From contig NZ_QBBX01000007.1 of the NCBI RefSeq assembly GCF_003073175.1, positions 1-64,000 of the forward strand: DNA of 64,000 nucleotides. Direction: 5' to 3'. The notes under the pieces were generated by a model. It was not told the origin of the DNA and made no database searches. It worked only from the letters and a program-made list of their open reading frames with translations. The stretch is from Peribacillus acanthi (GTDB lineage Bacteria > Bacillota > Bacilli > Bacillales > DSM-1321). The translations under genes and the position numbers were made by a program. The first letter of the stretch is position 1. Each line of letters starts with the position of its first letter. This document shows, in pieces, positions 54,667-63,797 of the stretch.

Positions 54667-55170
54667 TTGAACAAAGAAGAGAGACAGAATAGATTAAACG
54701 AATTATTAGCTGAACGAAAAGAAAAAGAAGTTCTTCAATCTAGAAAACAAAAGCATAATGAAGTTAAAGAATTATTTGAAGAAGTATATGAGAATTCCTT
54801 AGATATGGAAATATTAGAATTCAGTAAAAGTAATTTAATAATAAATGATTTCTCTGAAACTTTTCCTATTGCATTTTGGAACAGGATTGAATGGGAGAAT
54901 GACATTGTTAATAAACTTGAATTGAATATACAGGATATTGAAAATATCCCTGAGATATTGCGGTCTAAAGGGTTTGATCCATCAACATCTATCTTTATAT
55001 TTTGGGGTTATGATAGTTATCCTTGTATTAAAACTACAATAAATACTACATTGTTAAGCAAAATTGAAGAAATTGTTTGGCTGGGAACAGATTTATATAT
55101 TTTCTGCCCAAACCAGAGATTTGTAATTGAATTTTTCCATGATGATTCCATAAATATTGGGTGGGTATAA
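54667..55170 (+). CDS. Uncharacterised soluble protein, possible immunity type
   Basis: 167 aa from TTG at 54667, behind AGAAGGTG (the frame opens at 54628). A charged helical head (LNKEERQNRLNELLAERKEK, then a lysine-rich stretch) precedes an alpha/beta domain ending VWLGTDLYIFCPNQRFVIEFF. Not recognised; size and context match other candidate immunity genes here. Confidence 0.5.
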   Translation: MNKEERQNRLNELLAERKEKEVLQSRKQKHNEVKELFEEVYENSLDMEILEFSKSNLIINDFSETFPIAFWNRIEWENDIVNKLELNIQDIENIPEILRSKGFDPSTSIFIFWGYDSYPCIKTTINTTLLSKIEEIVWLGTDLYIFCPNQRFVIEFFHDDSINIGWV

Positions 55171-55273
55171 GCATTGTAATGTTTAATGCTGTCATTATGG
55201 CAACATTTGTTGAACGAAAACCTACTTTGTTTTAGTAGTCCCTACATAGTGCTACAAGAAAAGAGGTAAACAT

Positions 55274-55375
55274 ATGAAAATTAACGTAGGAGAAGGCATT
55301 TTTATTTTTTTATATATCTTAGTTTTATTGGGTGTTATTGCAGCTAATGCAATAGCATTTTTGTATGGGTATTAG
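55274..55375 (+). CDS. Small single-helix membrane protein
   Basis: 33 aa; ATG at 55274 behind AAGAGGTAAAC. One helix (IFIFLYILVLLGVIAANAIAF). Unknown function. Followed by L copy 13. Confidence 0.45.
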   Translation: MKINVGEGIFIFLYILVLLGVIAANAIAFLYGY

Positions 55376-55382
55376 ACAGTTA

Positions 55383-55410
55383 TTTAACTAAGGGGCAGGA
55401 TAGTTTAAGA
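55383..55410 (+). repeat. L repeat copy 13
   Basis: TTTAACTAA-GGGGCAG-GATAGTTTAAGA; AACTA/TAGTT pairing kept. Confidence 0.75.
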
Positions 55411-55414
55411 TTAC

Positions 55415-55436
55415 GAGCTTATGCAGCTCTTTTTTA
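55415..55436 (+). terminator. Intrinsic terminator
   Basis: GAGCT-tatgc-AGCTC then TTTTTT, directly after the L copy. Confidence 0.8.
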
Positions 55437-55522
55437 TTGTAACGGTAAAATTTTTTAGAAAGATAACTTAACTAAATTATGTTATTGTATATGTAAATAT
55501 TATCCAAAAGGAGAGTGTAGCG

Positions 55523-55792
55523 ATGTCATTGTCTTCAATCTTGTTTTTAGCAATACCGATTACCTTATTGATCTCATATGTTATCTCGTTTCTTCTTGGG
55601 AAAATTAAATCTCAAATTGTGTCAATGGGAATGGTGTTTTTAGGAATCCTACTTTGTTATTTTGGTAATGAAAATGGATATAACGGAGGACCTATTGTAG
55701 TTACTGGCGTTTTTTTCATACTTGTTGGGTTTATCTCAGGCATTTCATTAATGATAGTCCACATTAAATCAAGTTCAAATATAAAAGTATGA
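55523..55792 (+). CDS. Small three-helix membrane protein
   Basis: 89 aa; three hydrophobic segments (about 4-25, 32-49 and 58-82). Start behind AAAGGAGAG. It resembles YesK-like small membrane proteins only in general form. Twenty-seven bases before the next gene, so likely co-transcribed. Confidence 0.55.
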   Translation: MSLSSILFLAIPITLLISYVISFLLGKIKSQIVSMGMVFLGILLCYFGNENGYNGGPIVVTGVFFILVGFISGISLMIVHIKSSSNIKV

Positions 55793-55819
55793 ATACTGTC
55801 ATTTGATGGGAGTGGTAAT

Positions 55820-56212
55820 ATGAGAAAAAAGATCACAGTATTAATAGTAATCTTTTTCTTATGTTTTATAGGATTTACAATGTTTTATAATGGATTCTTG
55901 GGAATTGAGAGCATTACAATTCAAAAGGAAGACGAACCATTTCAAGAAGGAAAAGTTATCACTGACAAAGATAAAATAGCTATTATTACAGGAATACTTA
56001 ACAGGGCAAATCATATTACGCATACAGCTTACAAACTTGCAATTAAACCAACATACAAAATTCAACTAACCTATAAAGATAAAAGTACGGAAGTTTTATA
56101 TGTCATCGAAAATTTTGATAAGGATATTACTCTTCTTGATAGTGATCAGGGTGATTACTACAAAATTAGTGAAAAACAAATGAAAAAAATTCTAGAACTC
56201 CTACTAAAATAA
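55820..56212 (+). CDS. YhfM-like anchored protein
   Basis: 130 aa. N-terminal helix or signal anchor (about 5-25), then one outside domain with the pattern ITIQKEDEPFQEGKVITDKDKI ... YKIQLTYKDKSTEVLYVIE that fits YhfM-like domains. The next gene encodes a lipoprotein with a related domain. Start behind GATGGGAGTGGTA. Confidence 0.55.
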   Translation: MRKKITVLIVIFFLCFIGFTMFYNGFLGIESITIQKEDEPFQEGKVITDKDKIAIITGILNRANHITHTAYKLAIKPTYKIQLTYKDKSTEVLYVIENFDKDITLLDSDQGDYYKISEKQMKKILELLLK

Positions 56213-56257
56213 CCAAAGCAAATTGAACATCAAGAACTCATTTTAGTATTTGTCTTA

Positions 56258-56290
56258 TTATACAAACGGGAGTTTAGTGAAATAAGAAAC
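56258..56290 (+). repeat. L repeat copy 14
   Basis: TTATACAAAC-GGGA-GTTTAGTGAAATAAGAAA; loop shortened, arms still pair. Confidence 0.5.
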
Positions 56291-56333
56291 TAAAATCATT
56301 ATAGAACGTCTACAATAAATGAGGTGATATGTA

Positions 56334-56711
56334 ATGATAAAATTGTATTTCAAATTGCTTATTCTTTTTGTTTGTCTATCATTGGTTGCTTGTTCTAATG
56401 AGAACTTGGAAGAAGTAACGATATATGATTTAGTAAATGGTTCGGAAAAAGTAGTTTTGACAGACAAAAAGTCAATTGAAATAATTAAAGATGTAATCAA
56501 AGGTGCAAACAAACAACCTGGCATTGTTGATATGGCAGACCCACAATACAAGATAAATCTGGGTGATGAAATTTATTTTCTCTGGCTCGCTAGATCAGAT
56601 GGAACAATAGGAACAATTATGAATACAAAAGACACTCATACTATTTATACATTATCAGAAAGGTCAACTACACAACTTAAAGAATTACTATTAGAAATCA
56701 AGCCTAGATAA
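56334..56711 (+). CDS. YhfM-like lipoprotein
   Basis: 125 aa. Signal peptide with lipobox LVACS, so anchored at Cys20. Outside domain (VTIYDLVNGSEKVVLTDKKSI ... DPQYKINLGDEIYFLWL) is a relative of that in the preceding 130-aa protein: both compare a residue-level set-point pattern of strand, KxI helix and a C-terminal amphipathic helix. Function unknown. Start behind GAGGTGATATGTA. Confidence 0.6.
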   Translation: MIKLYFKLLILFVCLSLVACSNENLEEVTIYDLVNGSEKVVLTDKKSIEIIKDVIKGANKQPGIVDMADPQYKINLGDEIYFLWLARSDGTIGTIMNTKDTHTIYTLSERSTTQLKELLLEIKPR

Positions 56712-56730
56712 TTGTAAAAACTCTTACTGT

Positions 56731-56845
56731 GCTAACGGAGGCAAGAGTCAAAGATTGTGATCGCTGTGGCGGTTTTTTTGTTTGTTTGACTAACGGTCAG
56801 GATTGTTGAAAAAGGAGTTGTCGTTGAGACTAACGGGTTCGGTTC
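56731..56845 (+). repeat. Full composite repeat: half L, T hairpin, L copy 15, half L
   Basis: GCTAACGGAGGCAAGAGTC (56731) precedes the T hairpin GATCGC-tgtg-GCGGTT with TTTTTT (56759-56779), then L: TTTGACTAAC-GGTCAG-GATTGTTGAAAAAGG (56782-56815), then a further GAGACTAACGGGTTCGGTTC (56826-56845). It is the last copy of the array. Confidence 0.75.
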
Positions 56846-56979
56846 AGAAGTACAAAACTTAAAAAAACATTACAATTAACAATGTAATTAGCATAAAATT
56901 TGAACCTTATTTAGCAAAGTAAATAGCACAAAAAAAAGGCGTGGGTTTCTGACCAATGTCTTATTAGAATTTTCATTTA

Positions 56980-57324
56980 TTATTTGTGTGATGTTTCTAC
57001 ATTCGTTTTTTTAGAAAACGAAAATTTTATTAATCCAAGCACTAAAAAAGCCATACTGATAGCCCAAAGAACACCTGTGATACCAAGACGCAAAGATATT
57101 TCTTCAGAAGCCATTGAATGGCTTACATCAAAACTGATTGCGTCTAATGCTCGGATAACTGCCCAACTAAAAAATACTAAATACCCTATCACCAATCCAT
57201 AAGCGGCTCTATACGATTTCCGTTTTTTCGAAAATAACAATAGTATTACAACAATGAAAGTTATTCCCATTATGATTGAAAATCCGCCTATCAACATACC
57301 CATTGTTTCCTGCTCCATTGGCAT
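56980..57324 (-). CDS. Four-helix membrane protein
   Basis: 114 aa from the ATG at 57324 behind GGGAGTGAAAAAA (the frame opens at 57381). Four hydrophobic segments; conserved-looking small residues but no family I recognise. It is the only minus-strand gene after the IS, and closes the accessory block. Confidence 0.5.
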   Translation of the reverse strand: MPMEQETMGMLIGGFSIIMGITFIVVILLLFSKKRKSYRAAYGLVIGYLVFFSWAVIRALDAISFDVSHSMASEEISLRLGITGVLWAISMAFLVLGLIKFSFSKKTNVETSHK

Positions 57325-57626
57325 ATTTTTTTCACTCCCTTGAAAAGTATCTTCATTACTTATTTTAACATAAAATACCAATTCACTTTCGATTAATGGT
57401 TATTGCATAACGGGTTTTTAGTATGTAAAAGTAAAGAGAGCTAGAGTTGAAGATCGGAACTGTCATCTAGGAAACTTTTTTTATTGCACTAATGAGGCAT
57501 TATATAAAGAAAACATCATATATTTTGAAGTGTTTCTTTTCTGTATTGGGAAATATTTCTTTAATTTTTTCACAATATTAATGGAATCCTAAATTGGAAA
57601 AACACCACAAAGGAGACATTTATATT

Positions 57627-58730
57627 ATGAGGAATGGGGCTTTTTCCAAATTAAAAATAATCACAACTTGTATGATTTTATTTCTTTTTCTTCCCGCCCT
57701 CACTAAAACCGTAAGTGCTAACGAATCCATGTTGCCTGTTGCACCGATTTATATTGATGGGGAACCAATTGATACAAAATACACCCTAAGAGAAGGGCAC
57801 TTGCTTGTACCTGCATTATTTCTTAAGGACACAGGAGCATATGTTGATTGGAATGAAGAGTATAGATCGGTAGTTTTTAGCATGAAAAATATAAAGTTTG
57901 CATTACCAGTAGGAAAAAAATTTTCCGATGACTATGTTGGAGGTACCTGGAAGCGCTCCTCTTTACCAACAGAAACGCTTGATTTTAATGGAGTACCTTT
58001 TGTTCCTTTAATTACTGTGGCAAAAAAATTAGGGATGGATGTAAGGTATGATGCTAGTTTAGCGCGAACCTTTATTACGACCAACTATTCGGTTAAGGCA
58101 AATAATATTAAACAGGCAAATACATCAGAAAAGCTTGTTGCCCTTACGTTTGACGATGGACCGGAAATTCTCAATACACCAAAAATTTTAGACATATTAA
58201 AAGAAAAAGGTGTACCAGCAACTTTTTTTGTCATGGGAAAACAAATTAAACAATTTCCCGATGACATGAAAAGAATAGTCAATGAAGGACATGCAATAGC
58301 AAACCACACCTATAATCACAATGATAGCAAAGTGATTTGGACCGATCAGTTACGAAAAGAAATTCAGTCTACTCAGGAAGAAATGGTAAGAGTAGTTGGC
58401 AAAAAACCTGATATATTCCGCCCGCCATATGGGTCCTTTTCAAAAGCTGATATGCGTTTATTAAATGAACTTGGAATCCGTAATATCTTATGGTCTGTTG
58501 ATACACTTGATTGGAGCGGTACAACCGCAGAAGATATTTTAAAAATCGTTCACCGTGACATATCGCCTGGAGGGATTGTGTTACAGCATAATTTTCAGTC
58601 CGACCGCTTAATAGGTACAGTCGAAGCGCTGCCGAAGATAATTGATGAACTTAAAGCCAAAGGCTATAGATTTGTAACAATCCAAACTTTATTAGCAAGC
58701 CAAACGGAGACTCCCAATCCAAACCAGTAA
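57627..58730 (+). CDS. Secreted polysaccharide deacetylase with copper-amine-oxidase-N stalk
   Basis: 367 aa from the ATG at 57627 (behind AAAGGAGAC; the frame opens at 57594). Signal peptide ending near TKTVSA. Then a copper amine oxidase N-terminal-like stalk in two parts (DGEPIDTKYTLREGHLLVPA; FNGVPFVPLITVAKKLG), then a NodB domain: VALTFDDGPE (motif 1), HAIANHTYNHN (motif 2), IFRPPYGSF (motif 3), WSVDTLDW (motif 4) and IVLQHN (motif 5). Removes N-acetyl groups from peptidoglycan or another GlcNAc polymer outside the cell. Confidence 0.88.
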   Translation: MRNGAFSKLKIITTCMILFLFLPALTKTVSANESMLPVAPIYIDGEPIDTKYTLREGHLLVPALFLKDTGAYVDWNEEYRSVVFSMKNIKFALPVGKKFSDDYVGGTWKRSSLPTETLDFNGVPFVPLITVAKKLGMDVRYDASLARTFITTNYSVKANNIKQANTSEKLVALTFDDGPEILNTPKILDILKEKGVPATFFVMGKQIKQFPDDMKRIVNEGHAIANHTYNHNDSKVIWTDQLRKEIQSTQEEMVRVVGKKPDIFRPPYGSFSKADMRLLNELGIRNILWSVDTLDWSGTTAEDILKIVHRDISPGGIVLQHNFQSDRLIGTVEALPKIIDELKAKGYRFVTIQTLLASQTETPNPNQ

Positions 58731-58798
58731 CCGTTAGAGGATATAGGAGAAAAACCAGCCGAAGATGTTTTAGGTGGTAAAAGTCTGGGTGAAATGAC

Positions 58799-58830
58799 AT
58801 ATCCTTACCAGCCCTAATAAGGATATTTAA
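58799..58830 (+). terminator. Intrinsic terminator after the deacetylase gene
   Basis: ATATCCTTA-ccagccctaa-TAAGGATAT then TTAAT. A second hairpin follows at 58876-58909 (AAAAACCAG with CTGGTTTTT). Confidence 0.75.
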
Positions 58831-59130
58831 TAATCTGTTATAAATAAATTAAACATTTAAAGATGATTAACATGTAAAAACCAGGAATATTTAAATTTCT
58901 GGTTTTTGATATTAGACTTAAAAATTTGTCACTATTTCCCCCATTCTTTAAGTAACCAAAACAATGTTATTTTCGGTAAACTTTAACAATAATTTCCAAA
59001 GTATTAATTAGAAATATCAATAGAAAAAAATTATCAGTTTTATCCTCGAATACTTTAATTCCTCCATTGCAAACTAAAAAGGATACGGCGTTGTGATGGA
59101 TGCTTATTAAAAAATGAAAGGAAAAATTGA
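58831..59130. other. Intergenic region before the LysM-amidase gene
   Basis: Three hundred bases with the second terminator-like hairpin (58876-58909, AAAAACCAG ... CTGGTTTTT) and an AT-rich promoter region. No gene or RNA recognised. Confidence 0.5.
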
Positions 59131-60150
59131 ATGAAAAAAATATCCCTTTTTCTTTTTTGTTTGGTTTTATTCACACAAATCAATTTATCTTCTGCATATG
59201 CCATTAATAATCCTCGGAATATGTATGATGTTAAACCTGGAGATTATTTATGGAAAATTGCCAATACCTATGGGACATCTGCTGAAGACCTGAAACTCAT
59301 TAACGGGCTGCAATCAGATTTCATTTTTGTTGGTCAGAAATTAAGAGTGCCGATCATGTATGAAGTGGTTCCCGGAGATACTTTATGGAAACTCTCCTTT
59401 GGGTTTAACTCAACCGTTCAATTAATAAAAGAAGCAAATGGGCTGTCGTCAAATATAATAAATATCGGACAAAAATTAAAGATTCCACCTAAAAGATTGA
59501 ACATACAGGGTAAGTATGTACTAATGACAAGAGAGGAATTTAGGGACTGGTTATTTAACCACCAGTTTACAAGAAGAATCGGCAAAATCCAGCAGCACCA
59601 CACCTATCAGCCGGCTTATCAGCAATTTACGGGAAACAATCATTTTGTCCTTATGAAGGGAATGGAGGAGTACCATGTAAAGGATATGGGTTGGAGCACA
59701 ATTAGTCAGCAATTGACCACTTTCCCTGATGGGAAAATAGCGGTAGGAAGGCCATTTAATACACCGCCTGAAGGTTCTTTTGGCCTCCTTAATGAATCAG
59801 CCATGCGTGAGATTGAAGCTGATGCCTTGGCTATTGAAAATGTAGGTAACTTTGATGCAGGTAATAACCAGATGACTACAGAACAAAGGGAAACTATATT
59901 AACCGTTACTGCCTTGCTAATGATGAGGTTTGGCTTAACTCCTTCAATAGACACAATCACCTACCATCATTGGTGGGATATAAATACAGGCGAGAGAGTG
60001 TTAGATAATAGTGAAGGACATGCTATTAAGACCTGTCCAGGAACAGGATTTTTCGGAGGAAACTCCACTGATAATGCTCAAAAAAATTTCTATCCTCTTG
60101 TAAGGCAAAAAATGCATGAGATTTCATCATCCTGGCGAAATCCTTTATGA
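59131..60150 (+). CDS. Secreted LysM - N-acetylmuramoyl-L-alanine amidase
   Basis: 339 aa. Signal peptide (about 1-24), two LysM domains (about 33-75 and 78-121), then an amidase_2/PGRP-type zinc domain: QQHHTYQP, HHWWDINTGER (zinc histidines) and KTCPGTGFFGG. The third ligand is Cys of the CPG loop. Cleaves the amide between N-acetylmuramic acid and L-alanine in peptidoglycan. N-terminal LysM then catalytic domain; the next gene has the opposite order. Start behind GAAAGGAAAAATTGA. Confidence 0.85.
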   Translation: MKKISLFLFCLVLFTQINLSSAYAINNPRNMYDVKPGDYLWKIANTYGTSAEDLKLINGLQSDFIFVGQKLRVPIMYEVVPGDTLWKLSFGFNSTVQLIKEANGLSSNIINIGQKLKIPPKRLNIQGKYVLMTREEFRDWLFNHQFTRRIGKIQQHHTYQPAYQQFTGNNHFVLMKGMEEYHVKDMGWSTISQQLTTFPDGKIAVGRPFNTPPEGSFGLLNESAMREIEADALAIENVGNFDAGNNQMTTEQRETILTVTALLMMRFGLTPSIDTITYHHWWDINTGERVLDNSEGHAIKTCPGTGFFGGNSTDNAQKNFYPLVRQKMHEISSSWRNPL

Positions 60151-60170
60151 CTTTATGTAAAAACCAAAGT

Positions 60171-60196
60171 GCCCCGGTTTCCATTCCGGGGTATAT
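60171..60196 (+). terminator. Intrinsic terminator
   Basis: CCCCGG-tttccatt-CCGGGG then TATATTTG, after the amidase gene. Confidence 0.75.
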
Positions 60197-60285
60197 TTGT
60201 GTGTTCAAACAAGCGCATATTATACCATTTAATCGTGAAAAATAAACCAGAAGAAAATCCTAAATAAAAGGGGAAAAAACCGATT

Positions 60286-61227
60286 ATGAGGTATATTAAG
60301 TTATTGTGTACATACATGTTGATTTTTGGGTTCACAGTCCATTTAGCACCCAATCCAACAAAAGCCAGTGTGAATACTGTTCCAATTCATAACCTTTACC
60401 TTCCGGTAAAAAATTCAACGATTCGTACTCAAAAGATCACTCACGTAATGCTCCACTTCATTTCAAATGCGGCCACTAAACCACAGAATCCGTATAATAT
60501 AGAGGATATTTATCAGTTATTCTCAAAAAACGGTATCTCAGCTCACTATATGATTGATAGGAATGGGGCCATTTTCCGTTTGGTCGGAGAAGAACGTGTT
60601 GCCTTCCATGCAGGGAAGGGGAGTTTGCCGGAATTCCCTGCCTATACCGATAGAATGAACGAGTTTTCTATTGGTATAGAATTGTTGGCAATTGGCACCA
60701 AGAATGAAATGCTACCAATGATGTCCGAAAAAACATATAATTTAATTTCTCGCAACAACATCGGGTATACAGAGGCTCAATATCGTTCTCTTAATAGCCT
60801 ATTAAAAGGGATTTTTAATCGTCATCCTTCTATAGGAAGAAGTAAAACTTATGTGGTGGGGCATGATGAATATGCTGTTGGGAGAAAAACGGATCCAGGG
60901 CAGTTGTTTGAGTGGTCTCGGGTTAATTTTAAGAGACCAGGTGTAGGTCTTCCTATACATACAGTCGTAAAAGGGGAATCATTATACCAAATCTCAAGGA
61001 AATACTCTGTATCAATAGGCTTTATAGCAGATTGGAGTGGCATAGACCCCACCAAGTATCTTCAAGTAGGGCAGCAATTAACCATTCCGATATACACGGT
61101 TCAATCCGGAGATTCTATGTGGAAAATCGCACAAAGATACAGTGTAAGTGTTGAAAGCATAGCTAATATTAACAGTATCAATCCTAATTCGTTATTATGG
61201 GTTGGCCAAAAGTTAATTATCCCATAA
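60286..61227 (+). CDS. Secreted N-acetylmuramoyl-L-alanine amidase - LysM
   Basis: 313 aa. Signal peptide (about 1-27), then an amidase_2 domain: HVMLHFISNA (first zinc His), ISAHYMIDRNGAIF, AFHAGKG, FSIGIELLAIG and VGHDEYAVGRKTDPG (second His and the Asp of DPG). Two LysM domains close the protein (about 225-267 and 269-312). Probably a partner of the preceding amidase with a different wall-targeting geometry. Start behind AGGGGAAAAAACCG. Confidence 0.87.
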   Translation: MRYIKLLCTYMLIFGFTVHLAPNPTKASVNTVPIHNLYLPVKNSTIRTQKITHVMLHFISNAATKPQNPYNIEDIYQLFSKNGISAHYMIDRNGAIFRLVGEERVAFHAGKGSLPEFPAYTDRMNEFSIGIELLAIGTKNEMLPMMSEKTYNLISRNNIGYTEAQYRSLNSLLKGIFNRHPSIGRSKTYVVGHDEYAVGRKTDPGQLFEWSRVNFKRPGVGLPIHTVVKGESLYQISRKYSVSIGFIADWSGIDPTKYLQVGQQLTIPIYTVQSGDSMWKIAQRYSVSVESIANINSINPNSLLWVGQKLIIP

Positions 61228-61783
61228 GCTGCCTTGCACATATGTATCAAAAAAGTAAAATCATTAGCTGGACTATTTATTGACCTTTAATATATAAGTG
61301 CAATTTTGGGGATAGGTATTGAATTAAAAGGGTAGTTTGTAAGTAAGCTAGGAAGCAATGTTCAATCTTAAATATAAATACAATTTAAAGCTCTATAGAA
61401 GAATCCATTTTGATCAGCCTTTTCAAAATGGATTCTTTTCATTTTTTAAAAATATTGGTTTTCGAAGTTTTTTGACCAAACTTTTTTCAAACTATTTCCT
61501 TGTCCTTTTAAAGTTAGAATCAATTCGGGTAAATATTTTATTTATAGAGAATCATTAGGATCTGAAGATGCTTTATTGTGATAGAGAATATAAGAATATG
61601 ATTTTATCGTTGGAACTATTTTTAATAATCCACTGTCTACATTTTTATCTCTCCGAAATCTACGGACCGAAAGGGTTTGTACGTTTTTTCTTACTCCTTA
61701 TAAATAAATTCTTATTTTGGAATAAAATGTGAAAGAAAGAGGAAAATAATACATATTTTTATTACAGACATGTGAGGTACACA
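61228..61783. other. Long intergenic region after the amidase pair
   Basis: About 550 AT-rich bases. The only clear feature is the hairpin GAATCCATTTTGA / TCAAAATGGATTC with TTTT at 61401-61439, a terminator. No gene, RNA or repeat recognised. Confidence 0.5.
61401..61439 (+). terminator. Strong hairpin terminator
   Basis: GAATCCATTTTGA-tcagcctt-TCAAAATGGATTC followed by TTTT. Confidence 0.85.
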
Positions 61784-62440
61784 ATGAAGTATGATATTAA
61801 GTTATTGAAAAGTATCCGAACACCAAAAGACACTTTTTTATCTTTACATAAGGCAGAACAAATTCGAAACTTACCATCACAGATAATCATATTATTGATT
61901 TTTCCATTAGGCATTGCAATGATTTCATCTTGGTTTGGTATAGGTACAGAATCTATTTCGGGAGATATCGTAAACATACCAATAGAACAATTTGAAGAGA
62001 AAAAATGGTGGTTCGCATTCGGCCATTGGATTTCTTCTATTTTATATTCAGCCATCATCCTTTACTTAGGATCAATTTGGTTTTGGACATTATCAGAAAT
62101 ACCCTTTCAAAAGCTTTTGGTCACACAATGTTTCGTTTTATCGATAATTTTAATAGAAAAAACGGTTAACTTGCTATTGCATATTTATTTGTCAATTCCA
62201 TGGTATTCTTCACCATTTTCACTTGGTGTGATATCCCAAATAAAAACAAATAAATCCTTTTGGATTTCATTTTTTGGCAGTATAACTGTTTTTAAGATAT
62301 GGACAATTTACTTACAATATAATGCATTAAAGCAAATGTCAGAATTAAGTCGATGGAAAATTTTATTAGTAATTTTATTTATTAATGTTCTTGGAAGTCT
62401 GTTTATTTCATTAGGTAATTTAATACAAAGGGCTTTATAG
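61784..62440 (+). CDS. Yip1-like membrane protein
   Basis: 218 aa from the ATG at 61784, with GAGGT just upstream (an ATG at 61772 is also in frame). Five or six hydrophobic helices with the cytosolic head MKYDIKLLKSIRTPKDTF; overall form suggests a Yip1-domain protein. Fourteen bases before the adaptor gene, so they probably work together. Confidence 0.6.
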   Translation: MKYDIKLLKSIRTPKDTFLSLHKAEQIRNLPSQIIILLIFPLGIAMISSWFGIGTESISGDIVNIPIEQFEEKKWWFAFGHWISSILYSAIILYLGSIWFWTLSEIPFQKLLVTQCFVLSIILIEKTVNLLLHIYLSIPWYSSPFSLGVISQIKTNKSFWISFFGSITVFKIWTIYLQYNALKQMSELSRWKILLVILFINVLGSLFISLGNLIQRAL

Positions 62441-62453
62441 GTAGGGAAGGTAT

Positions 62454-63659
62454 ATGAATAAAAAAATAAGAATATGTATTCTACTATTAGTTATTATTTT
62501 TGTAGGAATAAATGGAGTTCTACTTTTTAATTCCAATTCAAAGATCGACAGAATTTATCAAATAAAAGATTGGCGTAAAGCTCAAGTTAAGGATTTAAAA
62601 GCTGGATTTAGGAAAAATGGTATCGTACAACCAAGGGAACGATATTATATTTATGTTCAAGATAAAGAAGCATTCAAGAATTTTTTAGTACAAGAAGGTG
62701 ATATAGTAGAAATTGGCACCCCTTTATATTCACTTTCTAATGAAAATGCTAAGCAACAGCGAGATCTACTAGATGCTCAAATAAATCAGTTACAACTCCA
62801 ACTTGAAAGTGTTGTTAACCATATTGACAGTCTCGAAGAACTCAAGACTTCAATCAAAGATGGATTAAACACAACTAACGATAATTCAATTAAAGAAACC
62901 GAATCTACTTCATTTTCTCTGGAACAAACTATTCTTCAGAAGGTTGCAGAACAGGACAAAATATTAAGCCAAATAAACTTGTATGAAAATAAGAAAAATA
63001 CTTTTCAAGAAGGTGACGAAATTACAGTCAATAGTACATTTAATGGGTATGTTGAAATGCTTAAATATGATGTGAATAATCCAATTATGACAATTGTATC
63101 TATTGAGAAAAAAGTGGAAATTGAACTAACGGAGAGAGAGCGTTCAATTATTGAGAAGGAAGATCCTGTTTTCATACACTCAAATAATCTAAAACAAGCT
63201 ATTCTAAGTTTTATTGGAAAGGTTCCATTATTCCCAAATGTAACTCCAAATTTAGCTAATAAATCCTTGTACACCTTATTCGTCGATATCTCCGAAAATG
63301 GAGATAAATTGCAACAAGGTTATCATGTTGATACAGAAATTATCACAGAGGCAACTATTAATTCATTAACAGTTAAGGAATCTGCTGTTCAATTAGATGG
63401 GGATAAACCATATATTTACGTTCTTAATAAAAATGGTATTATTGTAAAAACCCCTGTATCAATCGGAATACACGATTCCCAATTCATAGAGATAAAATCT
63501 GGTCTATCTGACGTGCATTGGTATAGTGCAAAACCTAGTTCATACAGGACAAATAACTATTTTGTTACACCCCTTTTGATTGATAGATTAACAAAAGAGA
63601 ACTCATTAACATCAAAAAATATACTAATTTTTATTTTACACGGATTGCTTGAAATTTAG
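62454..63659 (+). CDS. HlyD/RND-type membrane-fusion adaptor-like protein
   Basis: 401 aa. Anchor helix (about 5-25), a lipoyl/barrel-sandwich half (KAGFRKNGIVQPRERYYIYV, VQEGDIVEIGTPLYSL), a coiled-coil insert (about 100-180, LDAQINQLQLQLESVVNHID), the second barrel half (ITVNSTFNGYVEMLKYDV) and a beta-barrel end. This is the form of MacA/YknX-like adaptors. No ATPase or permease gene follows inside the window. Start behind GGGAAGGT. Confidence 0.72.
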   Translation: MNKKIRICILLLVIIFVGINGVLLFNSNSKIDRIYQIKDWRKAQVKDLKAGFRKNGIVQPRERYYIYVQDKEAFKNFLVQEGDIVEIGTPLYSLSNENAKQQRDLLDAQINQLQLQLESVVNHIDSLEELKTSIKDGLNTTNDNSIKETESTSFSLEQTILQKVAEQDKILSQINLYENKKNTFQEGDEITVNSTFNGYVEMLKYDVNNPIMTIVSIEKKVEIELTERERSIIEKEDPVFIHSNNLKQAILSFIGKVPLFPNVTPNLANKSLYTLFVDISENGDKLQQGYHVDTEIITEATINSLTVKESAVQLDGDKPYIYVLNKNGIIVKTPVSIGIHDSQFIEIKSGLSDVHWYSAKPSSYRTNNYFVTPLLIDRLTKENSLTSKNILIFILHGLLEI

Positions 63660-63756
63660 ACTGATTCTGGTCATGTTGTATTTCTATAGGATTTTGAGTG
63701 CTAATCAAATTGCCTTTTAATGAATTTTGAATCACAGTAAGTTTTATTAATAAAAG

Positions 63757-63797
63757 GATTGATTTCATTTTTTGTAATTTGAAATCAATCTTTTTTA
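63757..63797 (+). terminator. Intrinsic terminator after the adaptor gene
   Basis: GATTGATTTCA pairs with TGAAATCAATC, followed by TTTTTT. Confidence 0.88.

Noticed and set aside
39400-57000. CRISPR array or classical integron
   Set aside because: The repeats are spaced by whole genes and are degenerate, so not CRISPR; there is no IntI-type insert in the recombinase and L is shorter than a normal attC, so I only claim a similarity.
35649-57381. Prophage or conjugative element
   Set aside because: No capsid, portal, terminase, relaxase or type IV secretion genes are present; only a recombinase, an intron and an IS110 element.
61358-61558. 66-codon frame in the intergenic region
   Set aside because: Contains the terminator hairpin at 61401-61439 and has no ribosome site.
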